Of a stretch of DNA of 64,000 nt, positions 34,301-42,689 are shown piece by piece. Under the pieces are notes generated by a model that made no database searches, was not told the origin of the DNA, and saw only the letters and a program-made list of their open reading frames with translations. This DNA is from JADGNZ01 sp963715895 (GTDB lineage: Bacteria > Acidobacteriota > Thermoanaerobaculia > Gp7-AA8). Location: NCBI GenBank assembly GCA_963715895.1, contig OY970284.1, forward strand, positions 3,224,001-3,288,000. Direction: 5' to 3'. A program made the position numbers and the translations under genes. Within the stretch, counting starts at the first letter, position 1. The number at the start of each line of letters is the position of its first letter.

Positions 34301-37300
34301 CTCGAGTATGCAAGCTCACGCAACGCCCGCACGCAGTACTCGACGACGATTCAACTGACCGGTGCAACGGTGCCATCGTCTCTACAGCGGGTCGATCTGG
34401 CGATCAGCATCGCCGGTCAGTTCACCAGCATTTCGCTCCCGCCCCAGATCAACCAGTCGTACACCTACACCTGGGACGGCAAGGACGCCTACGGCCGAAC
34501 GCTGGCCGGCGCTCGCGAGGCCGCGATCACGATCAGTTACGTCTACCAGCAGGTCTACGGGACGACGTCGGCAATCGTCCTCGGACCGCGCTGGGGCGTC
34601 ATTCCCGATGTGCCGGCCGGTCCGGCACGCTCGGGATCGCAGGCGGCTCTCTCGCAGACCTTCCGCCTGATGCTCGGCCACCTCGACGCCGGCGATTCGG
34701 CTCTCTTCGGCGGCTGGAACTTCAGCCCGCAACGCATCTATGACGGGAACGGGCAGACGATCTACGACGGCGCCGGACAGCAACGGAGCGGTGACGCCGA
34801 TCAGACGCATCGTGCGCTGGCGCTGACACGCGTTGCCGGCAACGGCGGCTGCTGCTTCAGCGGCGACGGCGGCAACGCCACCGACGCCAGGCTCGACTTC
34901 CCCTTCACGATCGCTCTCGCTCCCGACGGAACGATCTACCTCGGCGAGCCGAACCGGATCAGGAAGGTGGCTCCTGACGGGACGATCTCCACAGTGACCA
35001 CCAGCGTCAATCCGCAGTGGCTCGCCGTCGGACCCGACGGAACGCTTTATGTCGCATCGTTCAGCGCCCGTACGGTCTACCGGCTCGACGGAGGCGGACT
35101 CACGCCGGTTGCCGGAGGAGGCCAGACCAACGTCGCGCGACCGAACGGCGTTCGGGCCACCGATCTTTCGATTTCGCCAAGTGCCATCGCCGTGGGCCAG
35201 GACAGTTCGCTCTACATCGCCGACAGCAATCGCGTCTTGCGCGTCGCGCCGGACGGAACCGCCACGACCATCTTCGGCGCCTCCACGACGCAAAGCATCC
35301 TCCCGCTTGCCGTCGCCGTCGCTCCCGACGGCACGGTTTACGCCTCGGATGAGCGCGTCGTTCACCGCATCGGCCCCGACGGAACGCACACCATCTTCGC
35401 CGGCTCGAACAACGCCACGGGCACGCTCCTCGACGGCGCTCCCGCCAGCAGCGGCTCGCTTCCGGGTATCCCCACCGGGCTCGACGTCGCCCCCGACGGC
35501 ACGGTGGTGATCGCGCTCGACGACGGCATCGTCTACGGCGTCGCACCCGGCGGGATCGCCACGCGTCTTGCGGGGGCGAACAGCTCGTCGAGCACGCTGC
35601 AACTGAACGCGCCGCTGGCTCGCGCGGCGGCCATCGCGCCGTACGACGTCCGGGTGGGACCGGACGGCAGCATCCTCTTCCCCGATCAGGAGGACGACGT
35701 CATCTACAAGGCGGCCAACGTCTTCCCGCCGCCGAAAGGGCTGGCACCGCTTCCGTCGCCCGACGGCTCTGTCGCCTACGTCTTCGGCGCCGGCCACCAC
35801 ACCCGGACGGTGGAAACGCTCACCGGCACCACGGTTCTTTCGCTCGGATATGACGCCAACGGCGGCCTGACCTCGGTCTTCGACGCCGACTCCAATACGA
35901 CGCTCATCGAGCGCGATGCGGCGGGAACGCCGCTGGCGATCGTCGCCCCCGGCGGCCAGCGAACGAATCTGACCATCGTCTCCGGCCGCCTGACCGCTGT
36001 GACCAACCCCGCCGGCGAAGCGATCAATCTCGACTACGACAACCAGGGCCTGCTCGCGCATTTCATCGACGCCCGCGGCGGCATCCACACGTTCACCTAC
36101 GACACGAACGGCCTGCTCGCGAAAGATCAGGGACCGGCCGGCGGGTTCATCGCCTTCGTCCGCAGCGGCAACCCCCGCGCCTATACCGTCACCACCACCA
36201 CGGCCGAGGGACGCGCCGAGCAGTTCGGCGTTCAACTTCTCGGCGATACGACGGCACGCCGCGATCACATCGCCGCTGACGGTACGCAGACACACATGCT
36301 GTTCATCGATGCCAGCTCGACTTCGACCTCAACAGACGGTACGACGACCAGCGACACCACCGCCGCCGACGCGCGCTTCGGCATGCGCGCACCGATCTCC
36401 GGTGCCAGCACCGTCACCGCCGGCGGTCACACGATGCATCTCACGCACAGCCAGACCCTCACTCCGGCCGTCAATCCACTGGTGGTTGCATCATTGACCG
36501 ATACGCTCTCGATCAATAACCGGACCTGGACGACGGCGTACGACGGAACCAGCCACACCGCGGTGCTCACGTCTCCGGAAGGGCGGATACAGAGTTCGAC
36601 GACGGACGAGCGCGGTCGCCTTGTCTCGGTTGCGCAGCCGGGCATTGCCACCGCCTCCTTCGGCTACAACTCCTTCGGCTTCGTCGGCAGCATTGCCCAG
36701 GGAAACCGCACCAGCTCGTTTGGCTATGACAACCGGCGCCAGCTCACCAGCGTTACCGATCCGATCGGCCGCACCACAAGCTTCGCCTACGATGACGCCG
36801 GGCGCGTAACCGACCAGATGCGCCCCGACGGCCGCGTGATTCACTTCACCTACGACGCCAACGGCAACGTCACCTCGGTGAGTCCGCCGTCGCGCCCGCA
36901 GCATGGATTCGCGTTTACCCCGGAGAACCTGACCAGCAGCTACACCCCGCCTCCCGTTCCCAGCGGCGGCGCGACGCAGTACGCCTACAACCTCGACCGC
37001 CAGCCAATCTCGATTCTTCGTCCTGACGGAAAGACAATCTCCCTCGGCTACGACCCCGGCGCGCGGCTGTCGACGCTCTCGATCAGCCGAGGAATGTACA
37101 AGTACGACTATAACGCCGCCGGCCAGCTCGGCCAGATCACCGCCCCCGACGGCGGCAAGATCGCCCTCGGCTACAGCGGCGCGCTGCTGACCAGCGCCAC
37201 CTGGAGCGGCGCCGTGCAGGCCTCGATCGCCTTCGATTACGACGACGACTTCCGGCTCACCAGCGAGACCGCCGCGGGCGTCCCGGTGACGTTCGGCTAC

Positions 37301-38794
37301 GACGGCGACGGCCTCCTCACTTCGGTCGGAGCGCTCACCCTGCAGCGCGACCCGCTGAACGGCCTTCTGACCGGCTCGACGCTGGCCTCGATCACCGATC
37401 AATGGAGCTACGACGCCTTCGGCTCGCCATCCAGCTCCATCGCCTCCACCGGCGCCACGCCGCTGTTCAGCGAGCAGTTGACCCGGAACGACGCCGGCCA
37501 GATCACCCAGAAATCAGAGTCGGTGGCCGGTGCGGCGCATACCGTTACGTACGGCTACGACAACGTCGGCCGCCTCACCAGCGCCGCCCCCGACACCGGC
37601 GATCCGGTGACGTACGGCTACGACGACAACGGCAACCGCACCTCACGAAGCACGAGCACATCCTCCGAGACCGGCAGCTACGACGCTCAGGACCGCTTGC
37701 TGGTCTACGGTGCGGCCACCTTCACCTACACACCCAACGGCGAGCTGGGCACGAAGAGCGACGCCTCCGGAACGACGGCTTACAATATCGACGAGATGGG
37801 GAACCTTCTTTCAGTCACCCTCCCCGCCGGAACGGAGATCGACTACCTCATCGACGGCCAGAACCGCCGCATCGCCAAGACGGTAGCCGGCACGATGACC
37901 CGCCAGTGGATCTGGTCCGGCCCCCTCCGCATCGCGGCAGAGCTGGATGGCACCGGAGCCCTCGTCAGCCGCTTTGTCTACGCCACGCACACCAACGTGC
38001 CCGATTTCATGATCCGGGGAGGAATCACCTACCGGCTTATCACCGACCACATCGGGTCGGTCCGCCTCGTCGCGGACACATCAACCGGCACCATCGCTCA
38101 ACGGCTCGATTACGACGAGTTTGGGCGGGTGGTTGGCGACTCCAATCCCGGCTTCCAACCGTTCGGATTCGCGGGTGGGGTATATGACACCGAAACGGGT
38201 CTAGTCCGCTTCGGCGCGAGGGATTATGACGCGCAAACGGGGCGGTGGGCGGGAAAGGACGCAATTGGGTTCAGTGGTGGGAGCACAAACCTGTATGGCT
38301 ACGCGATCAACGACCCGGTCAATTACCTCGATCGTGATGGACGCGCCACTCGTGGACAGTTCGTCACGGTCGGAACGCCCGATGACCTGTTCCAGCACTC
38401 TGCAATTCGCATATACGACGACTCTGATCCGAACAATGACACTACGTACAGCCACGGGGGGATGGCAGCGGGAGCTCAGCCAACGACTGACTTTATCTGG
38501 CGGTATGACCAAGTACACGAACCGATCGAGGCGTATCCACTGAACATGACGGAGGCAGAGCTTCTGCGAATGCAAGGGCTGCTTAACGAGCAGTATCCTG
38601 GTGGTATTGACGCTTCCGAATACAACGGTCTGTTCAACAACTGCGCGGAGAAAGCCGGCTGGGCGATTAGTTTGTCTCGAACACGACCACGTGCCCCGGG
38701 CTTCTTCGTCACCACGCAAGATCTGCTGCACTTGCTGGAGAGTGAAGGTCTAATCAACCGGAGTCAGCCGCACGTGTTGTCGATGGGAGAATAA
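31331..38794 (+). CDS. Giant NHL/YD-repeat RHS protein with C-terminal toxin-like tip
   Basis: This secreted protein of about 2,487 aa has a signal peptide (MFSIRRIVTVCCMTFLSLCA). Rough domain order: IPT/TIG (30-110), NHL repeats (140-425; repeated VYVADTxNHxI and AGSGKxGxxDG units), a second TIG (425-510), Big2-like domain (512-593), carboxypeptidase-regulatory domain (645-715), linker, second NHL block (1190-1457; LAPDGTIYLGEPNRIRKVAPDG), then YD repeats (1480-2315; FGYDNRRQLTSVTDPIGRT type) and the RHS core end (DHIGSVRLVAD, GYAINDPVNYLDRDG). The last ~155 residues are unique. HSAIRIYDD and FNNCAEKAGWAIS suggest a papain-like or NlpC-like cysteine fold with permuted His/Cys order. The start follows AAGGAGAGAG. 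It is probably a contact-dependent toxin or surface protein. Confidence 0.88.
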   Translation: MFSIRRIVTVCCMTFLSLCATSLSAATATEIIPSSAPHGGRALIVGTGLDAGSAGVVFSTSGGTVAASIVSHTASSLEVIVPLSATTGNVQITVGGAPLATFSFTLAPDPSWLRVNTLAASDKGHDVLKQPSGVTVSSAGMVYVADTMHHQIVAIQPNGQTAVIAGSGKPGLTDGAAAQAKFKEPGAVAFDPVRQCLYVADTANNVIRRLTSDGTVSTFAGSGRAESRDGTGTQAGFKSPAGLALDAAGNLYVSDSGNDQIRMVTPAGVVTTIAGGAHGGFADGTALQALLKTPAGVAVTASGAVIIADSGNNRIRQLAAGVVTTLAGTGHNGFVNGAVAVAEFSNPSAVTVDDAGNIYVADTGNSAIRKIAAGLVSTLAGSSKAGYVDGALSTAQFNQPAGLAFAGALFVADAKNDAIRQILPQLTATDRYPRSGDPAGGTSVRIFGSGFIAGATQVMFGSNTAAAVTFISSTELLATTPPGAIGSVDVTVTTPAGSVTLAGGYRYEPPFVSLAIAPAGATLDPAQEQQFAALGVASDSTTTDVTAQVSWSSSVPAIATISAGGLAHALSPGSTTITATLGNLSNAVTLTVRNPEPLPPDPATVAPRLDRTIVAPLADEIRFLYSGANAIQTGVAANAISDDRAAVVRGRLITLAGQPFGGVRVTAVNHPEFGQTLTRADGRFDFVINGGGALTLQFSRSGYITVQRLVATSWGDRPTLSDVALVAYDAQVTAISFGSTTNLVARGGAVTDQDGSRRATVIIPAGTTAQLVMPDGSLQPAPALHLRATELTVGPNGPKAMPAPLPPSVAYTYCVDLAADEAINAGASSVVFSRPVPFYVDNFASLPVGTAVPSGSYDPANAKWVASDNGIVLKIVSITSGAADLDLNGDGVADDASTIGVDAAERQTLATLYAAGKTLWRIPLRHFTAWDFNFSFLLPADATSPGQQQPDWIPAPSQNDSCGEQNGHSIVNCFTSTLRESIPIVGTPFALEYASSRNARTQYSTTIQLTGATVPSSLQRVDLAISIAGQFTSISLPPQINQSYTYTWDGKDAYGRTLAGAREAAITISYVYQQVYGTTSAIVLGPRWGVIPDVPAGPARSGSQAALSQTFRLMLGHLDAGDSALFGGWNFSPQRIYDGNGQTIYDGAGQQRSGDADQTHRALALTRVAGNGGCCFSGDGGNATDARLDFPFTIALAPDGTIYLGEPNRIRKVAPDGTISTVTTSVNPQWLAVGPDGTLYVASFSARTVYRLDGGGLTPVAGGGQTNVARPNGVRATDLSISPSAIAVGQDSSLYIADSNRVLRVAPDGTATTIFGASTTQSILPLAVAVAPDGTVYASDERVVHRIGPDGTHTIFAGSNNATGTLLDGAPASSGSLPGIPTGLDVAPDGTVVIALDDGIVYGVAPGGIATRLAGANSSSSTLQLNAPLARAAAIAPYDVRVGPDGSILFPDQEDDVIYKAANVFPPPKGLAPLPSPDGSVAYVFGAGHHTRTVETLTGTTVLSLGYDANGGLTSVFDADSNTTLIERDAAGTPLAIVAPGGQRTNLTIVSGRLTAVTNPAGEAINLDYDNQGLLAHFIDARGGIHTFTYDTNGLLAKDQGPAGGFIAFVRSGNPRAYTVTTTTAEGRAEQFGVQLLGDTTARRDHIAADGTQTHMLFIDASSTSTSTDGTTTSDTTAADARFGMRAPISGASTVTAGGHTMHLTHSQTLTPAVNPLVVASLTDTLSINNRTWTTAYDGTSHTAVLTSPEGRIQSSTTDERGRLVSVAQPGIATASFGYNSFGFVGSIAQGNRTSSFGYDNRRQLTSVTDPIGRTTSFAYDDAGRVTDQMRPDGRVIHFTYDANGNVTSVSPPSRPQHGFAFTPENLTSSYTPPPVPSGGATQYAYNLDRQPISILRPDGKTISLGYDPGARLSTLSISRGMYKYDYNAAGQLGQITAPDGGKIALGYSGALLTSATWSGAVQASIAFDYDDDFRLTSETAAGVPVTFGYDGDGLLTSVGALTLQRDPLNGLLTGSTLASITDQWSYDAFGSPSSSIASTGATPLFSEQLTRNDAGQITQKSESVAGAAHTVTYGYDNVGRLTSAAPDTGDPVTYGYDDNGNRTSRSTSTSSETGSYDAQDRLLVYGAATFTYTPNGELGTKSDASGTTAYNIDEMGNLLSVTLPAGTEIDYLIDGQNRRIAKTVAGTMTRQWIWSGPLRIAAELDGTGALVSRFVYATHTNVPDFMIRGGITYRLITDHIGSVRLVADTSTGTIAQRLDYDEFGRVVGDSNPGFQPFGFAGGVYDTETGLVRFGARDYDAQTGRWAGKDAIGFSGGSTNLYGYAINDPVNYLDRDGRATRGQFVTVGTPDDLFQHSAIRIYDDSDPNNDTTYSHGGMAAGAQPTTDFIWRYDQVHEPIEAYPLNMTEAELLRMQGLLNEQYPGGIDASEYNGLFNNCAEKAGWAISLSRTRPRAPGFFVTTQDLLHLLESEGLINRSQPHVLSMGE

Positions 38795-38800
38795 AAAATT

Positions 38801-39193
38801 GTGCTGAAGAAAACGGTTACCCGATCGGCGATAGCGCTTCTGTTGGTCGCGTCTGCAGCCGGGGTTGCAGCAGTGCCATGGCTCCGGCGTCAACGCGAGC
38901 GTTATCGAATGAAGGTAACGGTCACACACATCGTGCAAGTCGGCCGGATGTCTGCCGTGACCAAGACACGGACAAATAACTGCAGTAAAATCGTCAGCAT
39001 GGCCGGCGTCGGTCTCGGCGCCGATACTTGTCTTGACGGTTGGGGAAACCCCATCGTCATCCATGTGACGAACGACAAAACTGGCGTTCCCCACTACTTG
39101 CTGACGGCTTATGGTCCGAGACCTGGCGTAACACCAGCGTTCGTGTGGTCGGATGGCGAATGGCGGAAGATGATGCCAGGTACGCCGCCCTAA
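38801..39193 (+). CDS. Membrane-anchored protein with pseudopilin-like C terminus; candidate immunity partner
   Basis: This 130-aa protein starts with GTG only 6 bases after the RHS stop. One N-terminal hydrophobic segment (AIALLLVASAAGVAAVPW) is followed by a globular part with CLDGWGNPIVIHVTND and YLLTAYGPRPG. These resemble the D-x-WGNP and YGPDG strands of type II secretion major pseudopilin (GspG-like) domains. Its position makes it a candidate immunity or processing partner of the RHS tip; the pseudopilin resemblance is the alternative reading. Confidence 0.55.
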   Translation: MLKKTVTRSAIALLLVASAAGVAAVPWLRRQRERYRMKVTVTHIVQVGRMSAVTKTRTNNCSKIVSMAGVGLGADTCLDGWGNPIVIHVTNDKTGVPHYLLTAYGPRPGVTPAFVWSDGEWRKMMPGTPP

Positions 39194-39242
39194 GAGTGCA
39201 GAACGCGTTCATGCGCCTCGGGAAGGGCGGGTTACAATAGCG

Positions 39243-39356
39243 AGAGATGGGGAATCTTCTTTCAGTCACCGTTCTGCTGAATGGAAATCGACTTTCTCAT
39301 CGACTGCCAGAACCGCCGCATCGCGACAACGTCGCGGGCACGATGCGTGGCCTAGA
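39243..39356 (+). pseudogene. Degenerate RHS core fragment
   Basis: DNA here (gagatggggaatcttctttc onwards) aligns with the RHS core at about 37794-37905 and with the orphan at 39955-40066. Several indels interrupt the frame. It corresponds to the EMGNLLSV ... DGQNRRIA segment. It shows that this stretch has received more than one RHS copy. Confidence 0.8.
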
Positions 39357-39410
39357 CGAAGCTGCTGACGACAACGCCGTCAATTGACGAGCGCAAACAG
39401 AGCACGCATC

Positions 39411-39674
39411 ATGGATGACCATACGCGCAACCGATCCGCCGGCATTCGCATCGTCAGCGCGATTCTCGTTCTCGTCGGGCTGGCATTCGCCGTATATGGC
39501 AGCCTTCTCTTTGTTGGATGGCTGACGTATCGTCAGGAAGACCCCAATCATGGCGCTACGGTGAAACTTTTCTTCGGTGTCGTCTCGTGGACAATCGCTG
39601 TTGTCATCGTAGGATTGGGCATCGCGATGAAGCCGTGGAGAAGAGAGGGGAAGTCCGGCAAGCAACGGCCATGA
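39411..39674 (+). CDS. Two-helix small membrane protein
   Basis: This 87-aa protein has two transmembrane helices (IVSAILVLVGLAFAVYGSLLFVGW and LFFGVVSWTIAVVIVGLGIAM) and a basic tail. The ATG at 39411 is preferred over one nine codons upstream. It lies between an RHS fragment and the orphan RHS cassette, where immunity genes are expected, but no family is recognised. Confidence 0.5.
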   Translation: MDDHTRNRSAGIRIVSAILVLVGLAFAVYGSLLFVGWLTYRQEDPNHGATVKLFFGVVSWTIAVVIVGLGIAMKPWRREGKSGKQRP

Positions 39675-39711
39675 CCATCCTCATCGGGGCCGGTCATTTC
39701 TAGAAAGCGAC

Positions 39712-40972
39712 TTGTCGACTCGCCGCTACAAACGACAGAAGCGCGCCGCCCCCGACACCGGCGATCCGGTGACGTACGGCTACGACGACAACGGCAACCG
39801 CACTTCACGAAGCACGAGCGTCTCCTCCGAAACCGGCAGCTACGACGATCAGGACCGCCTGCTGGCCTACGGCGCGGCCACATTCACCTACACGCCCAAC
39901 GGCGAGCTGGCCACAAAGAACGATGCCTCCGGAACGACGGCTTACAATATCGACGAGATGGGGAACCTTCTTTCAGTCACCCTCCCCGCCGGAACGGAAA
40001 TCGACTACCTCATCGACGGCCAGAACCGCCGCATCGCCAAGACGGTAGCCGGCACGATGACCCGCCAGTGGATCTGGTCCGGCCCCCTCCGCATCGCGGC
40101 AGAGCTGGATGGCACCGGCGCGCCGATCAGCCGCTTCGTTTACGCCACGCACACGAACGTGCCCGATTTCATGGTCCGCGGCGGCATCACCTACCGCATC
40201 ATCACCGACCACCTCGGCTCGGTCCGCCTGGTCGTCGATGTTTCGACCGGCATGATCGCTGAGCGCATTGATTACGATGAGTTTGGTCGCGTTCTCGGCG
40301 ACTCGAACGCCGGCTTCCAGCCTTTTTGGGTTCGCCGGTGGGCTCTACGATCCGGACACTGGCCTCGTGCGGTTCGGCGCGCGGGATTACGACCCACAGA
40401 CTAGTCGGTGGACAGCAAAAGATCCGACGCTCTTCAGCGCTGGGAGTGCGAATCTCTATCAATACTGCGATGCCGATCCGATCAACTGGTTTGATCCGGA
40501 TGGAACGGATAACCGGAAGCCGGGCAGAACGCCGCCGTCGAGCTGGCCGCAGCCGCCTGAAAACGTAGTAGGAAAGAAACCGCGATGGAACCCGAAAGGG
40601 TTTTGGGAGGGCAAGGGTGGTCGCGAGTGCACCTGGGACAACCGTTCTCACGGGGCAGCGGTTGATCGGGGACAAGGCGCGCAGGGCGGTCACTGGGATG
40701 ACGAAAACAGCGATAACCGGTGGGATGAAGACGGCAATCTTCTGCCGGGTAGCCCAGACCTCAACAAGGCGCAACGAAACATGAATTTGGGACTCGTGAT
40801 CGGAGGAGGAGCGATCATCGTCGCGACGATCGTCGAAGACTTCCTCACTGGAGGTGTCAGCATACTCGACGATGCTGCAACGGTGCCGGCTGGTGCCGGC
40901 CTGATCGCTGTGGGCCTCGGGCTGAGACAACCTCCGCCGGCGAGTAGCTCAAGTTGTGGGTGCAAGTATTGA
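39712..40972 (+). pseudogene. Orphan RHS cassette with a different C-terminal tip, frameshifted
   Basis: From about 39743 the sequence copies the end of the giant RHS gene (from AAPDTGDPVTYGYDDNGNRT, ~37577) with few changes through DHLGSVR and NAGFQPF. An extra T in the T-run at 40323-40327 breaks the frame. The continuation (FGFAGGLYDPDTGLVRFGAR ... NWFDPDG) is in the next frame. After DPDG the tip is unrelated to that of the main gene: KPRWNPKGFWEGKGGR, TWDNRSHGAAVDRGQGAQGG, HWDDENSDNRWDEDGNLLP, then two hydrophobic segments. I recall this NRSHGAxVDRG/HWDDE pattern from the polymorphic toxin type 37 (Ntox37) family. No signal peptide or start is attached, as in silent orphan cassettes. Confidence 0.75.
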
Positions 40973-40979
40973 GGCCACG

Positions 40980-41330
40980 ATGAACGTTCCGTTGAAAACT
41001 AGCGAACTCACTGAGATAAAACCTCAGGACATCGAGGCGCCGGATTACGCGTGGCTGACATATGCCGTGTGTGCAATGAAGGCAGACGCTTGTGGCTGGG
41101 CTGGGTGGATCATTGAAGCCGCGTTCAAGAGAACCGGCGAACACCACGCCACGGGTACAGGCGATAAACTCTTGCCGGCGGCCGACTACGAACAATGCTG
41201 CCCACGATGCGAAGGGACACTCTTTCGCACAGGTGCGTCGCTGCGCATGACTCCGTCAGTGGATCAGATGCCGGTTCACGGCCAGCCCGGCGTCGATTAT
41301 GAAGTTTCTAGCGACGAGAAGCACGACTGA
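40980..41330 (+). CDS. Candidate immunity protein for the orphan RHS tip
   Basis: This 116-aa soluble acidic protein follows the orphan tip by 7 bases. It contains DYAWLTYAVCAMKADACGWAG and a CPRC motif (EQCCPRCEGTLFRTG), which could bind zinc. The ATG at 40980 is preferred to an upstream GTG that overlaps the toxin end. The immunity role is inferred from position alone; I have no named family. Confidence 0.55.
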   Translation: MNVPLKTSELTEIKPQDIEAPDYAWLTYAVCAMKADACGWAGWIIEAAFKRTGEHHATGTGDKLLPAADYEQCCPRCEGTLFRTGASLRMTPSVDQMPVHGQPGVDYEVSSDEKHD

Positions 41331-41353
41331 AATCCACTGTCATGCAAGACTAG

Positions 41354-41596
41354 GTGGATATCAACCTACTGCCGCACGTTTCGCACACATTGATGACGCC
41401 GCTGAGGCGCCTGCGTAAGGTAATCGATCGGTATCGCAAGTCTGGATGGTCATATAATGAGCCGTGCTCAGGCTTCGCGCACGACGCGTGGCAGGCGGCA
41501 ACCGGAGAGGATATTCACCAGTCGTACAACGGCCAAAGCAATCCCACAAGCCTCAGTGAGGGGATCAAGAAAGCGAATAATGGGAAGCCGTTCTGA
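41354..41596 (+). CDS. Fragment of a papain-like toxin tip
   Basis: This 80-aa open frame contains GWSYNEPCSGFAHDAWQAATGE and SNPTSLSEGI. That matches the end of a class of YD/RHS C-terminal domains with an LRAT/NlpC-like fold, where an N-C-S-x-F-A-x-D-x-W block holds the catalytic cysteine. The expected upstream histidine and RHS core are absent, so it is probably a leftover third tip rather than a working gene. Confidence 0.5.
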   Translation: MDINLLPHVSHTLMTPLRRLRKVIDRYRKSGWSYNEPCSGFAHDAWQAATGEDIHQSYNGQSNPTSLSEGIKKANNGKPF

Positions 41597-41945
41597 ATCA
41601 AAGCGCGTTAGTCTCATATTCTTTGCTGTTTTTCTCATGAGTTGCATGCGGCATTCCGCGCTTTTGAAATATGCATCGGCACGGCGCGTGACTGTAAAAG
41701 AGCGACGCCCAGGGGTCTTATTGATCTCCGGCGGTACGATTCACAGCGGCTCGTGCATCGAAAGCGTTACTCAGCAACGTAACGGTTCGGAGGTTACGCT
41801 CGTTGTAAAGTTGGTGCCGGCTAACGGTCACTGTTCCGGTGAATTCTTCGCCTTGGTCTCGAGTCACGGTACTAAGACAATCAAACTGGGTATCCCCAGC
41901 AGCTCAGACCCTCAGGAACTTGACGCAATCTGGAACAGCAAGTGA
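41580..41945 (+). CDS. Small lipoprotein, candidate immunity protein
   Basis: This 121-aa protein has a lipobox (FLMSC) after a hydrophobic stretch (VSLIFFAVF), so it should be anchored in the envelope. The mature part is beta-rich with two further cysteines. The ATG lies inside the last codons of the toxin-tip fragment, the overlapped arrangement typical of toxin/immunity pairs. A lipoprotein would suit a toxin acting in the periplasm. No family is recognised. Confidence 0.55.
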   Translation: MGSRSESKRVSLIFFAVFLMSCMRHSALLKYASARRVTVKERRPGVLLISGGTIHSGSCIESVTQQRNGSEVTLVVKLVPANGHCSGEFFALVSSHGTKTIKLGIPSSSDPQELDAIWNSK

Positions 41946-42350
41946 CGTTACAACGCCGTTGGTTCGAAAACCAGGACTGGTGGGATGCCCCGGATTCTAG
42001 TAATTGCGGCTGTCACTAGCCCGGGCGAAACCTGGTGCGCATTGCCCATGGAGCGGCCTAATCATGCTGGCTGGCCGGGTGGGGACGCTTGTTCGCTAAC
42101 CTCGCTACGGTCCTGCGCTTGCCGCGGCGTGCTGGAGATTCCAGACGCACGTGCTGACCATTCGGCAACGAATGCTGTGGCGTTACTCGCCGCTCCTGGA
42201 GTGGGAAGGGTCGAATCTCATCGTTCATTTCTTGCCCCGTTAGCCAAGTGAGATATCGGATGAGGACGCCGAATTTGTCCGTGTCGATCCGAACACTAGA
42301 CGGCGGTCATTCGCAGGGGGGAGGTGTCCGATTATCATTCCCGCCAACCT
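41946..42350. other. Gap after the RHS array
   Basis: About 400 bases with no convincing gene on either strand. The one open frame (from about 41985) has a composition unlike a real protein. There is no clear inverted repeat. It may be decayed remnant of the array. Confidence 0.5.
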
Positions 42351-42689
42351 ATGCGCACCATCATCATCACCGTAGCCCTGCTCATCGCCTCGAACGTCTT
42401 CATGACCTTCGCCTGGTACGCCCATCTTCGGAACCTGGCATACCGGCCGTGGTACGTGGCGGCATTCGTCAGTTGGGGCATTGCCCTCTTCGAATACATG
42501 CTGCAGGTGCCGGCCAACCGGGTCGGGTTTCATCAGCTCTCGCTGGCCCAGCTCAAGATCCTTCAGGAAGTCATCACCCTGGCCGTCTTCGTCCCGTTCG
42601 CCCTCTTCTACATGCACCAGCCGCTGAAGATGAACTTCCTCTGGGCGGGGCTTTGCATGGTCGGCGCGGTATTCTTCATGTTCCGATGA
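42351..42689 (+). CDS. DUF486 (DMT-like) small membrane protein
   Basis: This 112-aa protein has four helices. It carries the DUF486 signatures SNVFMTFAWYAHL, SWGIALFEYMLQVPANR and QLKILQEVITLAVFVPFA. The family resembles half-size drug/metabolite transporters; its function is unknown. The ATG at 42351 (MRTIII) gives the standard N terminus. Its stop overlaps the start of the DoxX gene (ATGA). Confidence 0.88.
   Translation: MRTIIITVALLIASNVFMTFAWYAHLRNLAYRPWYVAAFVSWGIALFEYMLQVPANRVGFHQLSLAQLKILQEVITLAVFVPFALFYMHQPLKMNFLWAGLCMVGAVFFMFR

Noticed and set aside
34382..36295. 637-codon open frame antisense to the RHS gene
   Set aside because: Shadow of the repetitive YD/NHL coding region; repeats on one strand force repeats on the other.
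41985..42251. 88-codon open frame after the RHS array
   Set aside because: No ribosome site, odd composition, no similarity to anything recognised.
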